NCBI GenBank assembly: GCA_937858455.1
Contig: CALLYN010000556.1
Span: forward strand, 1-5,631
Source: an uncultured Kouleothrix sp.
Lineage (GTDB): Bacteria > Chloroflexota > Chloroflexia > Chloroflexales > Roseiflexaceae
DNA length: 5,631 bases
Direction: 5' to 3'
In this document: piece by piece, positions 1 to 5,631 of the stretch
How positions within the stretch are numbered: position 1 is the stretch's first letter
Layout of the letters: the number at the start of each line of letters is the position of its first letter
The notes under the pieces: model-generated
What the model was told of the DNA's origin: nothing
The model's input: only the letters and a program-made list of their open reading frames with translations
The model's database searches: none
Position numbers and translations under genes: made by a program

Positions 1-113
1 CCTCCGGCAGAGCACTACTTGATCATTTTTGTTCTCGGTGGTTGCGCTTGCAGAGCACAAACACCGAACACAGCAAAAGTACCATGCTGGCGCATGCAAA
101 CTATTGAGGAACT
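1..113. other. Leader/spacer upstream of nuoC
   Basis: This stretch holds no complete gene. A short open frame at 2-22 ends in TGA and reads LRQSTT; it could be the last codons of an upstream gene (nuoB would be expected from complex I gene order), but six codons cannot be identified. The rest is less GC-rich than the coding DNA. It contains a 9-bp direct repeat, GCAGAGCAC, at 7-15 and 50-58, and a weak possible hairpin pairing 37-44 with 57-64 (one mismatch). A Shine-Dalgarno-like GAGGA at 106-110 lies 3 bases before the nuoC ATG. No convincing promoter is visible. Confidence 0.4.
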
Positions 114-629
114 ATGGACAACGCAACGGTGATCGAGCGGCTGCGCGCCGCGCTGCCCAACGCGATCGAGCGCACCGCTGAGTACCGCGGTGACCTGAGC
201 ATCTATGTCCGGCGCGACGCGATCGTCGACGTAGCGCGCGCGCTGCGCGACGACTCGGTGCTGCGCTACAACTTCCTCGAGAACCTCTGCGGCGTCGACT
301 ACCTGGGCCGCACGCCACGCTTCGAGGTGGTGTACCACCTGCTCTCGTACAGCAACCGCCACCGCGTATGCCTGAAGGTTGGCGCGAACGACGGCGAGGC
401 AGTGCCGACGCTCATCGGCCTGTGGGCAACCGCGAACTGGCAGGAGCGCGAGACGTACGACCTGCTGGGGATCCCGTTCAGCGGCCACCCAGGCCTGCAG
501 CGCATCCTGATGCCCGACGACTGGCAGGGCCACCCGCAGCGCAAAGACGTGCCGCTGGGCGGCGAGGAAGTCGCGTTCAGCTTCAACCAGGATCAGATCT
601 ACGCCCACAAGCCGTTCGCCAAAGAATGA
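114..629 (+). CDS. nuoC: NADH-quinone oxidoreductase subunit C (complex I 30 kDa)
   Basis: This 171-residue protein is NuoC (30 kDa / Nqo5 family), a cytoplasmic peripheral-arm subunit that packs against NuoD and helps build the quinone-reduction module of proton-pumping complex I. The family signature lies at residues 101-136: ERETYDLLGI, then F-x-GHP and the run RILMPDDWQG, ending in RKD and PLGG. The segment YNFLENLCGVDYLG at 52-65 is also typical. Within the signature, Gln132 and Val136 stand where Leu and Tyr are more usual, a mild variation. The length suits a stand-alone NuoC; it is not fused to NuoD as in E. coli. The ATG at 114 is the only sensible start, with GAGGA just upstream at rather short spacing. 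The TGA stop lies inside the first unit of the repeat in the nuoC-nuoD gap. nuoD follows in the same direction, so cotranscription is likely. Confidence 0.95.
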   Translation: MDNATVIERLRAALPNAIERTAEYRGDLSIYVRRDAIVDVARALRDDSVLRYNFLENLCGVDYLGRTPRFEVVYHLLSYSNRHRVCLKVGANDGEAVPTLIGLWATANWQERETYDLLGIPFSGHPGLQRILMPDDWQGHPQRKDVPLGGEEVAFSFNQDQIYAHKPFAKE

Positions 630-697
630 CCAACGACCAATGACCAACGACCAACGATTGCCTTCAGTCGTTTGTTGTTCGTCGTTCGTCGTTTGTC
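628..697. repeat. Heptamer-based inverted repeat in the nuoC-nuoD spacer
   Basis: The left arm (628-657) is four tandem heptamers, GACCAAC, GACCAAT, GACCAAC and GACCAAC, plus GA. The right arm (668-697) is the heptamers TCGTTTG, TTGTTCG, TCGTTCG and TCGTTTG plus TC. Aligned as reverse complements without gaps, the two 30-base arms match at 24 positions; most mismatches recur once per 7-base unit. The loop is 10 bases (658-667). The transcript could form a long imperfect hairpin that ends exactly at the nuoD Shine-Dalgarno without covering it. The left arm overlaps the nuoC stop. There is no T-tract, so a simple terminator is unlikely; RNA processing, stability or a mobile-repeat remnant are alternatives. 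Short heptamer repeats like this recur, as I recall, in Chloroflexota genomes. Confidence 0.8.
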
Positions 698-703
698 GGA
701 GGA
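698..703 (+). promoter_or_regulatory. Ribosome binding site of nuoD
   Basis: GGAGGA lies 6 bases before the ATG at 710 and fixes that start. It directly abuts the right arm of the heptamer hairpin but is not included in the stem, so the hairpin would leave it exposed. Confidence 0.75.
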
Positions 704-709
704 AGCCAT

Positions 710-1975
<1,266 letters not shown>

Positions 1976-1978
1976 CGA

Positions 1979-2018
1979 GTTCGCAGGTTTGAAGGTTCGC
2001 AAGTTCGAAGGTTATCAA
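1979..2018 (+). repeat. Octamer tandem array in the nuoD-nuoE spacer
   Basis: Five consecutive 8-base units start 4 bases after the nuoD stop: GTTCGCAG, GTTTGAAG, GTTCGCAA, GTTCGAAG and GTTATCAA, giving a consensus near GTTCGMAR. The array ends in a small perfect hairpin, AGGTT (2009-2013), loop ATC, AACCT (2017-2021). A second pairing is possible between GCAAGTT (1999-2005) and AACTTGC (2039-2045), enclosing the first. This array differs in sequence and period from the one in the nuoC-nuoD gap. There is no T-tract, so termination is not implied. I recall similar octamer arrays in Roseiflexus/Kouleothrix-like genomes. Confidence 0.7.
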
Positions 2019-2086
2019 CCTGCTAGCCTGGAAGCTGCAACTTGCCAATCCGTAACGCATATTGTCTTCAATGCTAGGATAAAAGT

Positions 2087-2611
2087 ATGGCTTTGCGTGA
2101 CAACCACGGCCCCGAGATCGACGCCATTCTGGCGCGCTATGCCAACCGCCGCAGCGCGGTGCTGCCGCTGCTGTATGTCGCCCAGGATGCCTACGGGCAC
2201 CTCGACGACGCGGCCATCCGCGAGGTGGCGGGCATCCTCGAGCTGCCGCCCACCGACGTGTTCGAGGTGGTCGGCTTCTACACGCTGTTCTACGATAAGC
2301 CGGTGGGCAAGTGGGTGCTGCAGGTATGCGACGACGTGCCGTGCTGCTTCCTGGGCGCCGAGCAGCTGGTGGCCACGCTTGAGTCGAAGCTGGGGATTGG
2401 CGTGAACCAGACCACCGGCGACGGCACGTTTACGCTACAGCGCGTGAAGTGCCTGGCCGACTGCGACCGCGCGCCGATGCTGCAGGCCAACCTCGAATAC
2501 TACCGCAACCTCGATACCCCCGAGAAAGTCGATGCGCTGATCAGCGAGCTGCGCGGGCGCGCCGCGAGCGGCGAGGTGCTGAGCGTATCGGGGCGCTTCG
2601 CCGAGCGCTAG
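2087..2611 (+). CDS. nuoE: NADH-quinone oxidoreductase subunit E (complex I 24 kDa, [2Fe-2S])
   Basis: This 174-residue protein is NuoE (24 kDa / Nqo2 family), a thioredoxin-fold ferredoxin subunit that binds [2Fe-2S] cluster N1a beside the FMN of NuoF. The four ligands are visible as Cys81-x4-Cys86 (CDDVPC) and Cys122-x3-Cys126 (CLADC), followed by the family DRAPM. The N-terminal helical part holds LPLLYVAQDAYGHL (26-39) and the conserved VVGFYTLF (61-68). Cys87 is an extra cysteine next to a ligand, at a position that varies in the family. AGGA at 2076-2079, 7 bases before the ATG, supports the start. The length is normal for the short bacterial form. No nuoF follows, although NuoE normally works with it; the next gene is convergent and unrelated, so nuoF and nuoG must lie elsewhere or be absent. 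An NAD-linked hydrogenase or formate dehydrogenase gamma-type subunit looks similar, but the nuoC-nuoD context favours NuoE. Confidence 0.93.
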   Translation: MALRDNHGPEIDAILARYANRRSAVLPLLYVAQDAYGHLDDAAIREVAGILELPPTDVFEVVGFYTLFYDKPVGKWVLQVCDDVPCCFLGAEQLVATLESKLGIGVNQTTGDGTFTLQRVKCLADCDRAPMLQANLEYYRNLDTPEKVDALISELRGRAASGEVLSVSGRFAER

Positions 2612-2642
2612 GCCACGCGCTACCGGCACACTCCGGCCGATG

Positions 2643-2670
2643 GCACGGGCGCGATATATCGCGCCCGTGC
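2643..2670. terminator. Perfect 28-bp palindrome between convergent genes, likely bidirectional terminator
   Basis: GCACGGGCGCGATA (2643-2656) is followed without a gap by its exact reverse complement, TATCGCGCCCGTGC (2657-2670). As RNA this gives a 12-bp GC-rich stem with a TATA loop on either strand. It lies 32 bases after the nuoE stop and 38 bases beyond the end of the convergent sigma gene, which is where a shared terminator belongs. Neither side has a T-tract, so it is not a textbook intrinsic terminator; a protein-binding palindrome is the alternative. Confidence 0.6.
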
Positions 2671-2707
2671 GGCTATCTCAGCTCAGGCAACACAAGGCCC
2701 TGCCCCG

Positions 2708-3355
2708 CTACTCTTCAGCCTTCAGCAGCTCGCGCAGCTTCATCAGGCCCATGCGCATGCGCGATTTAATCGTGCCGACCGGCTCGCCCAGGCGCGTAGC
2801 GATCTCGGCGTGCGTCAGCCCGCCATAGTAGCCCAGCTCGATCGCCTGGCGCTGCGAGGCCGGCAGCTCGGCCAGCGCCGCGCGCACCACCGCGCGCAGC
2901 AGCAGCCCATCGGCCGACGCGTCGGCAGCGGCCACACCCACCAGGCGGTCGTCGTCGAGCATGTCTTCGCGGGCGCGGGCGCGGAAGCGCCGCGAGCGGG
3001 TAGCATCGATCGCGCGGTGGCGCGTAATGCCCACCAGCCAGGCCGAAAGGCTACCGTTAGGCTGGAAGCTACCCGCCGACAGCCACACCGCCTGAAAGAC
3101 ATCCTGCACCACCTCTTCGGCCAGGTCGCGGTCGCCGACGATCCGCAGCGCGATCGTAAAGATCAAGCGGTGATAGCGGTCGTAGATCGCGCCCAGCGCC
3201 GGCTCCTCGCGCCAGCACACCCGCGCGATCAGCTCCTCATCGGATGGCGCGCCAGCCAGCGGCGCCCGAGGCGTACTCGAAGTACGGGTTGGTTCCACGC
3301 GTTGTTTCCCTTCTCTGCGGCTGATTGTTGGGGCAATTGCTACCGCATTCTGCAT
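2708..3355 (-). CDS. ECF-type RNA polymerase sigma factor (sigma-70 family)
   Basis: This cytoplasmic promoter-specificity factor has 215 residues from the chosen ATG. Region 2 spans about residues 55-122, with YDRYHRLIFTIALRIVGD and the core-binding/-10 segment AEEVVQDVFQAVWL. Region 4 spans about 160-210, with LPASQRQAIEL and the helix-turn-helix LTHAEIATRLGEPVGTIKSR that reads the -35 element. Regions 1 and 3 are absent, as in ECF sigmas. About 37 polar residues precede region 2. An upstream ATG at 3403 would add 16 residues, but its only Shine-Dalgarno-like bases touch the start codon. AGGA lies 5 bases before the ATG at 3355, so I prefer that one. Sigmas with this region 4 are often paired with a membrane anti-sigma gene; none is seen downstream, where nuoE converges. 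The divergent DUF4331 gene is a candidate target, by inference. The exact ECF subgroup cannot be named from sequence alone. Confidence 0.9.
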   Translation of the reverse strand: MQNAVAIAPTISRREGKQRVEPTRTSSTPRAPLAGAPSDEELIARVCWREEPALGAIYDRYHRLIFTIALRIVGDRDLAEEVVQDVFQAVWLSAGSFQPNGSLSAWLVGITRHRAIDATRSRRFRARAREDMLDDDRLVGVAAADASADGLLLRAVVRAALAELPASQRQAIELGYYGGLTHAEIATRLGEPVGTIKSRMRMGLMKLRELLKAEE

Positions 3356-3457
3356 GGAATTCCTGCCTTTCTGCGTGTCGCGCCCGCGCGGCGATGCCGA
3401 CATCCTGGCAAAAACGGCGGTTACTATGGGTAGGCAGCATTCTTGGGCTCGTTCGAT

Positions 3458-3497
3458 GGCGCTAGTGTAGCGCCTGCTTCGTAGCGCACTCTTGCGC
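3458..3497. promoter_or_regulatory. Two adjacent small stem-loops with repeated GTAGCGC, in the sigma gene leader
   Basis: GGCGCTA (3458-3464), loop GTG, and TAGCGCC (3468-3474) form a perfect 7-bp stem. GCGCA (3484-3488), loop CTCT, and TGCGC (3493-3497) form a second one. GTAGCGC occurs directly repeated at 3467-3473 and 3481-3487, 14 bases apart. They could be protein half-sites or RNA hairpins in the sigma leader. Function is not established. Confidence 0.35.
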
Positions 3498-3591
3498 GAG
3501 TCCTAATCGGCCCCTACAGCGGCTGAATTTCGCGGCGATCTTGCGCCCGCTCGATAATGCCCCCGAATCATGCGATGTCGAACCCAGTATT

Positions 3592-3621
3592 TGTATATTT
3601 TCCGTAAAAATTACATGTCTA
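3592..3621 (-). promoter_or_regulatory. Candidate sigma-70-type promoter reading toward the sigma gene
   Basis: On the minus strand, TAGACA (plus positions 3616-3621) matches the -35 consensus at 5 of 6. It is followed after 18 bases by TATACA (3592-3597), 4 of 6 for the -10. The implied transcript would have a leader of about 230 bases before the ATG at 3355, containing the stem-loops at 3458-3497. The element lies in AT-rich DNA where chance matches are common. Confidence 0.28.
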
Positions 3622-3638
3622 TACATCCAAACGTATAG
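3619..3638. promoter_or_regulatory. Operator-like dyad CTATAC-N8-GTATAG
   Basis: CTATAC (3619-3624) and GTATAG (3633-3638) are exact inverted copies spaced by 8 bases, about two helical turns overall, as for dimeric regulators. The left half overlaps the -35 of the minus-strand promoter candidate; the right half overlaps a -10-like TATAGT (3634-3639) on the plus strand. AT-rich context makes chance possible. Confidence 0.3.
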
Positions 3639-3721
3639 TTTCTTCGTATTTCATATCAGAGCGACACAATCTCACAGATAACGGCGATATAGCTGGCGCG
3701 GAAAGCGTACTACGCTGGTGG

Positions 3722-3750
3722 TTGCACCAGAGCTTTGCCGTGCGCATAAA
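3722..3750 (+). promoter_or_regulatory. Candidate promoter for the DUF4331 gene
   Basis: TTGCAC (3722-3727) and CATAAA (3745-3750) are separated by 17 bases, giving a weak sigma-70-like pair with a leader of about 150 bases. The -35 lies within the CTGGTG/CACCAG hairpin at 3715-3730. I found no clear ECF-type GGAAC/CGTC pair here, so control by the neighbouring sigma factor is not shown by sequence. Confidence 0.25.
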
Positions 3751-3894
3751 AGGCTGCCATTGTGCAGTCAGGCCACCGCTTTGCCATAAAATCGGAAACA
3801 TGTGTCGTTCAGCGCGAAAGGGGGTGATCGGAAGAAGGAGGAGGATCGAGGCAATACTTCTACTCAAACTGGCCCGATAACTACGAATCGCAGC

Positions 3895-3900
3895 AAGGAG
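3895..3900 (+). promoter_or_regulatory. Ribosome binding site that decides the DUF4331 start
   Basis: AAGGAG lies 9 bases before the GTG at 3910. Starting there places a Lys/Arg-rich n-region directly before the hydrophobic signal segment, whereas the in-frame GTG at 3802 would add 36 polar residues ahead of it. Confidence 0.65.
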
Positions 3901-3909
3901 TACTGGAAC

Positions 3910-5409
3910 GTGAAACGTAAGGTTATTCTCTCGATCGCCGCGCTTATGGGTATCGCCGCGATGCTGCTGGCGCTGGCGCCGGCCGGAACCATGGCGTCGA
4001 GTCACCGCGAGGCGCCGCTGATCAGCAAGGACCCGGCGGCCGACAACACCGACCTGTACGCGTTCGTCAGCCCCGACAAGCCCGATACGGTCACGATCAT
4101 CGCCAACTACATCCCGCTGGAAGAGCCGGCCGGCGGCCCGAACTTCGCCGCATTCGACGACGACGTGCTGTACGAGATCAAGATCGACAACACCGGCGAC
4201 GGCAAGGAAGACATCGCCTACCAGTTCCGCTTCAACACGCGCCTGCGCAACCCGAACACCTTCCTGTACGCCACCGGCCCGATCGCCTCGCTCGACGACA
4301 AGAACTGGAACACGCCGCAGTTCTACGACGTGACGCGCGTTAAGAACGGCAAGGCCGACAAGATCGGCAGCAACATCCCCACGCCGCCAGTCAATGTCGG
4401 CCCGCGCTCGACGCCGAACTACGAGGCGCTGGCCTCCGCCGCCGTGCGCAAGATCCAGGATAACGTGACCGTGTTCGCCGGCCAGCGCGACGACCCGTTC
4501 TTCGTCGACCTGGGCTCGATCTTCGACCTGGGTGGTCTGCGGCCGTTCAACCCGGCGCACCTGGTGCCGCTCGACGCCGGCCCTGGCATTGATGGCGTGG
4601 GCGGCTACAACACCCACACGATCGCCATCCAGGTACCCAGCAAAGACCTAACGCGCAATGGCAAGACGCCCAAGAACAGCGATGACCCGAACGCGGTAAT
4701 CGGCATCTACGCCAGCGCCAGCCGCATGAGCCGGCGCGTGCTGCGCGACGACGGCACGCAGCGCAGCTCGGGCAAGTATGTGCAGGTGTCGCGCCTGGGC
4801 AACCCGCTGATCAACGAGGTGATCATCCCGCTGGGCAAGAAGGACTACTGGAACGCCAGCGACCCCTCGCAGGACAAGCAGTTCGTGAAGTACTACGAGA
4901 ACCCCGAGCTGGCCGGGATCGTGAACACGCTCTACGGCAGCGCGATCGTGTCGCTGGGCGGCAAGCCGGCCCGCACCACCGGCCGCACCGACCTCTCGCT
5001 CATCCTGCTGACCGGCGTGCCGCTGCCGGGCGGCAAGAACCTGAACTACACCGGCAGCACCCCGGCCGACCTGCTGCGCCTGAACGTGGCGATCGCGCCA
5101 ACCGCCGAGGTTGGCAAGGGCGACCCGCTGGGCGTGCTGAATGGCGACCTGGCCGGCTTCCCGAACGGCCGCCGCCTCGAGGACGACATCACCGATATCG
5201 AGCTGCGCGCGGTGGCCGACGGCTACGGCACGCTGCTGAACTCGCTGTTCGGCCTGCCGAACAATAGCCCGAACAACGCGGTGGGCGACGGCGTGAACGC
5301 CAACGACAAGCCGTTCCTGCCAACGTTCCCGTATGTCGGCACGCCGCAACGTGGCTACGAGAATACGCACGGCGTGGTGGGCAGCAGCACGACGCCGCCG
5401 ATCAAGTAG
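3910..5409 (+). CDS. Secreted DUF4331 family protein
   Basis: This 499-residue exported protein belongs to DUF4331, whose biochemical role is unknown to me. A signal peptide is clear: MKRK, then a hydrophobic stretch at about residues 5-24, with likely cleavage near APAGTMA (23-29). The mature part opens with the family hallmark SSHREAPLISKDPAADNTDL (30-49). Other family blocks are NYIPLEEPAGGPNF (66-79), FAGQRDDPFFVDLG (189-202), VSRLGNPLINEVIIP (293-307), PNGRRLEDDITDIELRAVAD (418-437) and GDGVNANDKPFLPTFPYV (459-476). The Asp/Asn-rich segments, such as DNTGDGKED (93-101), resemble metal-binding loops, but that is speculative. No C-terminal anchor is visible, so it is probably released or loosely attached. 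The length is typical for the full-length family and all blocks are intact. The gene is monocistronic here: GC-rich hairpins follow the stop, and the ECF sigma gene diverges upstream. I chose GTG 3910 over GTG 3802 for its ribosome site and signal peptide. Confidence 0.92.
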   Translation: MKRKVILSIAALMGIAAMLLALAPAGTMASSHREAPLISKDPAADNTDLYAFVSPDKPDTVTIIANYIPLEEPAGGPNFAAFDDDVLYEIKIDNTGDGKEDIAYQFRFNTRLRNPNTFLYATGPIASLDDKNWNTPQFYDVTRVKNGKADKIGSNIPTPPVNVGPRSTPNYEALASAAVRKIQDNVTVFAGQRDDPFFVDLGSIFDLGGLRPFNPAHLVPLDAGPGIDGVGGYNTHTIAIQVPSKDLTRNGKTPKNSDDPNAVIGIYASASRMSRRVLRDDGTQRSSGKYVQVSRLGNPLINEVIIPLGKKDYWNASDPSQDKQFVKYYENPELAGIVNTLYGSAIVSLGGKPARTTGRTDLSLILLTGVPLPGGKNLNYTGSTPADLLRLNVAIAPTAEVGKGDPLGVLNGDLAGFPNGRRLEDDITDIELRAVADGYGTLLNSLFGLPNNSPNNAVGDGVNANDKPFLPTFPYVGTPQRGYENTHGVVGSSTTPPIK

Positions 5410-5417
5410 GTGCTTGC

Positions 5418-5442
5418 GCGCGGGAGCTTCGCGCCCCCGCGC
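5418..5442 (+). terminator. GC-rich stem-loop after the DUF4331 gene
   Basis: GCGCGGG (5418-5424) pairs with CCCGCGC (5436-5442). Inner GC/GC pairs close a TTCGC loop around a small internal mismatch. It begins 8 bases after the stop. No T-tract follows, so it may act as a transcript 3' end or stabiliser rather than a classic intrinsic terminator. Confidence 0.45.
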
Positions 5443-5447
5443 CCCGC

Positions 5448-5475
5448 GGCAAGGGGCGGTCACTCGCCCCTTGCC
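5448..5475 (+). terminator. Perfect 11-bp stem-loop, second putative terminator hairpin
   Basis: GGCAAGGGGCG (5448-5458) and CGCCCCTTGCC (5465-5475) are exact inverted copies around the 6-base loop GTCACT. This is the strongest hairpin downstream of the DUF4331 gene. The bases after it are TCCCC rather than a T-tract. It most likely ends or protects the transcript. Confidence 0.55.
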
Positions 5476-5631
5476 TCCCCGCTGGGGCTTCGCCCAGGCC
5501 CTGTAAAAGCAGGCCAGCCCGTGCGGAGCGCCTGTGGCGCATGCCTCGTGGCGCGGAAGGGCAGGCAGCAGCGCTCGGGGCCGTAAGGGCGAGCCGTGTG
5601 CTCGCCCAGAGCAGGCAGCAGCGCTCGGGGC
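5476..5631. other. Hairpin- and repeat-rich non-coding DNA to the window edge
   Basis: No gene is supported here. Small stems include CTGGG/CCCAG (5482-5486 with 5493-5497) and GCGCC/GGCGC (5528-5532 with 5536-5540). GAGCGC (5526-5531) can pair with GCGCTC (5571-5576), enclosing the second. GCCTGTGGCGC (5530-5540) recurs with one inserted base at 5543-5554. This could be part of a repeat family or a structured RNA; neither is recognised. Confidence 0.45.
5561..5631. repeat. 21-bp direct repeat, 50-bp period, flanking a hairpin
   Basis: The 21 bases at 5561-5581, starting GCAGGCAGCAGCGCTC, recur exactly at 5611-5631, which is the last base of the window, so the array may continue. The 29 bases between them hold a perfect 8-bp stem, GGGCGAGC (5587-5594) and GCTCGCCC (5600-5607), with loop CGTGT. 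Only two copies are visible. A structured minisatellite or dispersed hairpin element fits better than CRISPR. Confidence 0.75.

Larger units (their letters stand above)
3356..3909. other. Divergent intergenic region between the sigma gene and the DUF4331 gene
   Basis: This stretch of about 550 bases has no gene I can support. It is mosaic: GC-rich near the sigma start, AT-rich at about 3584-3660, and purine-rich at 3815-3850. Small structures include a 13-bp palindrome AGCGTACTACGCT (3704-3716), overlapping a hairpin CTGGTG-GTTG-CACCAG (3715-3730). GCTTTGCC followed by ATAAAA occurs twice (3732-3751 and 3778-3791). The AAGGAGGAGGA at 3835-3845 looks like a ribosome site, but no start codon follows at usable distance. 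The length and content suit regulatory DNA for both flanking genes. Confidence 0.6.

Noticed and set aside
3..107. Open frame running in from the left edge and ending at TGA 105-107
   Set aside because: The translation resembles no known C-terminus, its composition differs from neighbouring genes, and it overlaps the nuoC ribosome site. The upstream gene more likely ends earlier.
3794..3816. GGAAAC as an ECF-type -35 element
   Set aside because: No CGTC-like -10 lies 16-17 bases downstream; the only nearby GTCG is far too close.
3824..3880. 18-codon open frame starting GTG before the DUF4331 gene (possible leader peptide)
   Set aside because: Only a run of G precedes it, its Arg run is the translated purine stretch, and there is no regulatory codon pattern.
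3802..3909. Extended N-terminus of the DUF4331 protein from GTG 3802
   Set aside because: It would put 36 polar residues before the signal peptide, and the strong AAGGAG at 3895-3900 marks GTG 3910.
3619..4617. Minus-strand open frame of 332 codons across the intergenic region
   Set aside because: Most of it is antisense to the DUF4331 gene, it has no recognisable domain, and its tail translates AT-rich intergenic DNA.
4648..5463. Minus-strand open frame of 271 codons opposite the DUF4331 gene
   Set aside because: It is antisense to a clear DUF4331 gene, has biased Arg/Ala/Val composition and no recognisable domain, and starts within the terminator hairpin.
5561..5631. CRISPR-like spacing (21-bp repeat, 29-bp spacer)
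   Set aside because: Only two repeats are visible, the single spacer is itself a perfect hairpin, and no cas gene is nearby.

Overview
The window is GC-rich bacterial chromosome, most likely from a filamentous Chloroflexota bacterium of the Chloroflexales/Roseiflexales kind. This rests on three things: the character of the NuoC, NuoD and NuoE proteins, a DUF4331 secreted protein next to an ECF sigma factor, and short 7- and 8-bp tandem repeats between operon genes, which I recall from Roseiflexus/Kouleothrix-like genomes. The phylum is an inference and would need a database comparison.

Left half (114-2611, plus strand): three consecutive respiratory complex I genes, nuoC, nuoD and nuoE, in canonical order. 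NuoC and NuoD form the quinone-side connecting module of the peripheral arm, and NuoE carries the [2Fe-2S] cluster N1a of the NADH-oxidising module. nuoA and nuoB would be expected just upstream, outside the window. The genes do not overlap. The 80-base nuoC-nuoD gap holds a 7-bp-period inverted repeat that can form a long imperfect hairpin. The 111-base nuoD-nuoE gap holds an 8-bp-period tandem array. No nuoF follows nuoE; the run ends at a perfect 28-bp palindrome.

Middle (2708-3909): a minus-strand ECF-type sigma-70 family sigma factor, convergent with nuoE and with no anti-sigma gene beside it. Its upstream side is a roughly 550-base divergent regulatory region with small hairpins, an AT-rich patch with a dyad, and candidate promoters on both strands.

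Right half (3910-5409, plus strand): a 499-residue exported protein of family DUF4331, function unknown, divergent from the sigma gene. A sigma/target relationship is plausible but unproven. The last 220 bases (5410-5631) have no gene. They are very GC-rich, packed with stem-loops, and end in a 21-bp direct repeat with a 50-bp period that runs into the window edge.

I see no tRNA, rRNA, transposase or convincing CRISPR array. The best candidates for something undescribed are the structured repeats in the nuo spacers, the sigma/DUF4331 divergent pair, and the hairpin-rich repeat at the right end.
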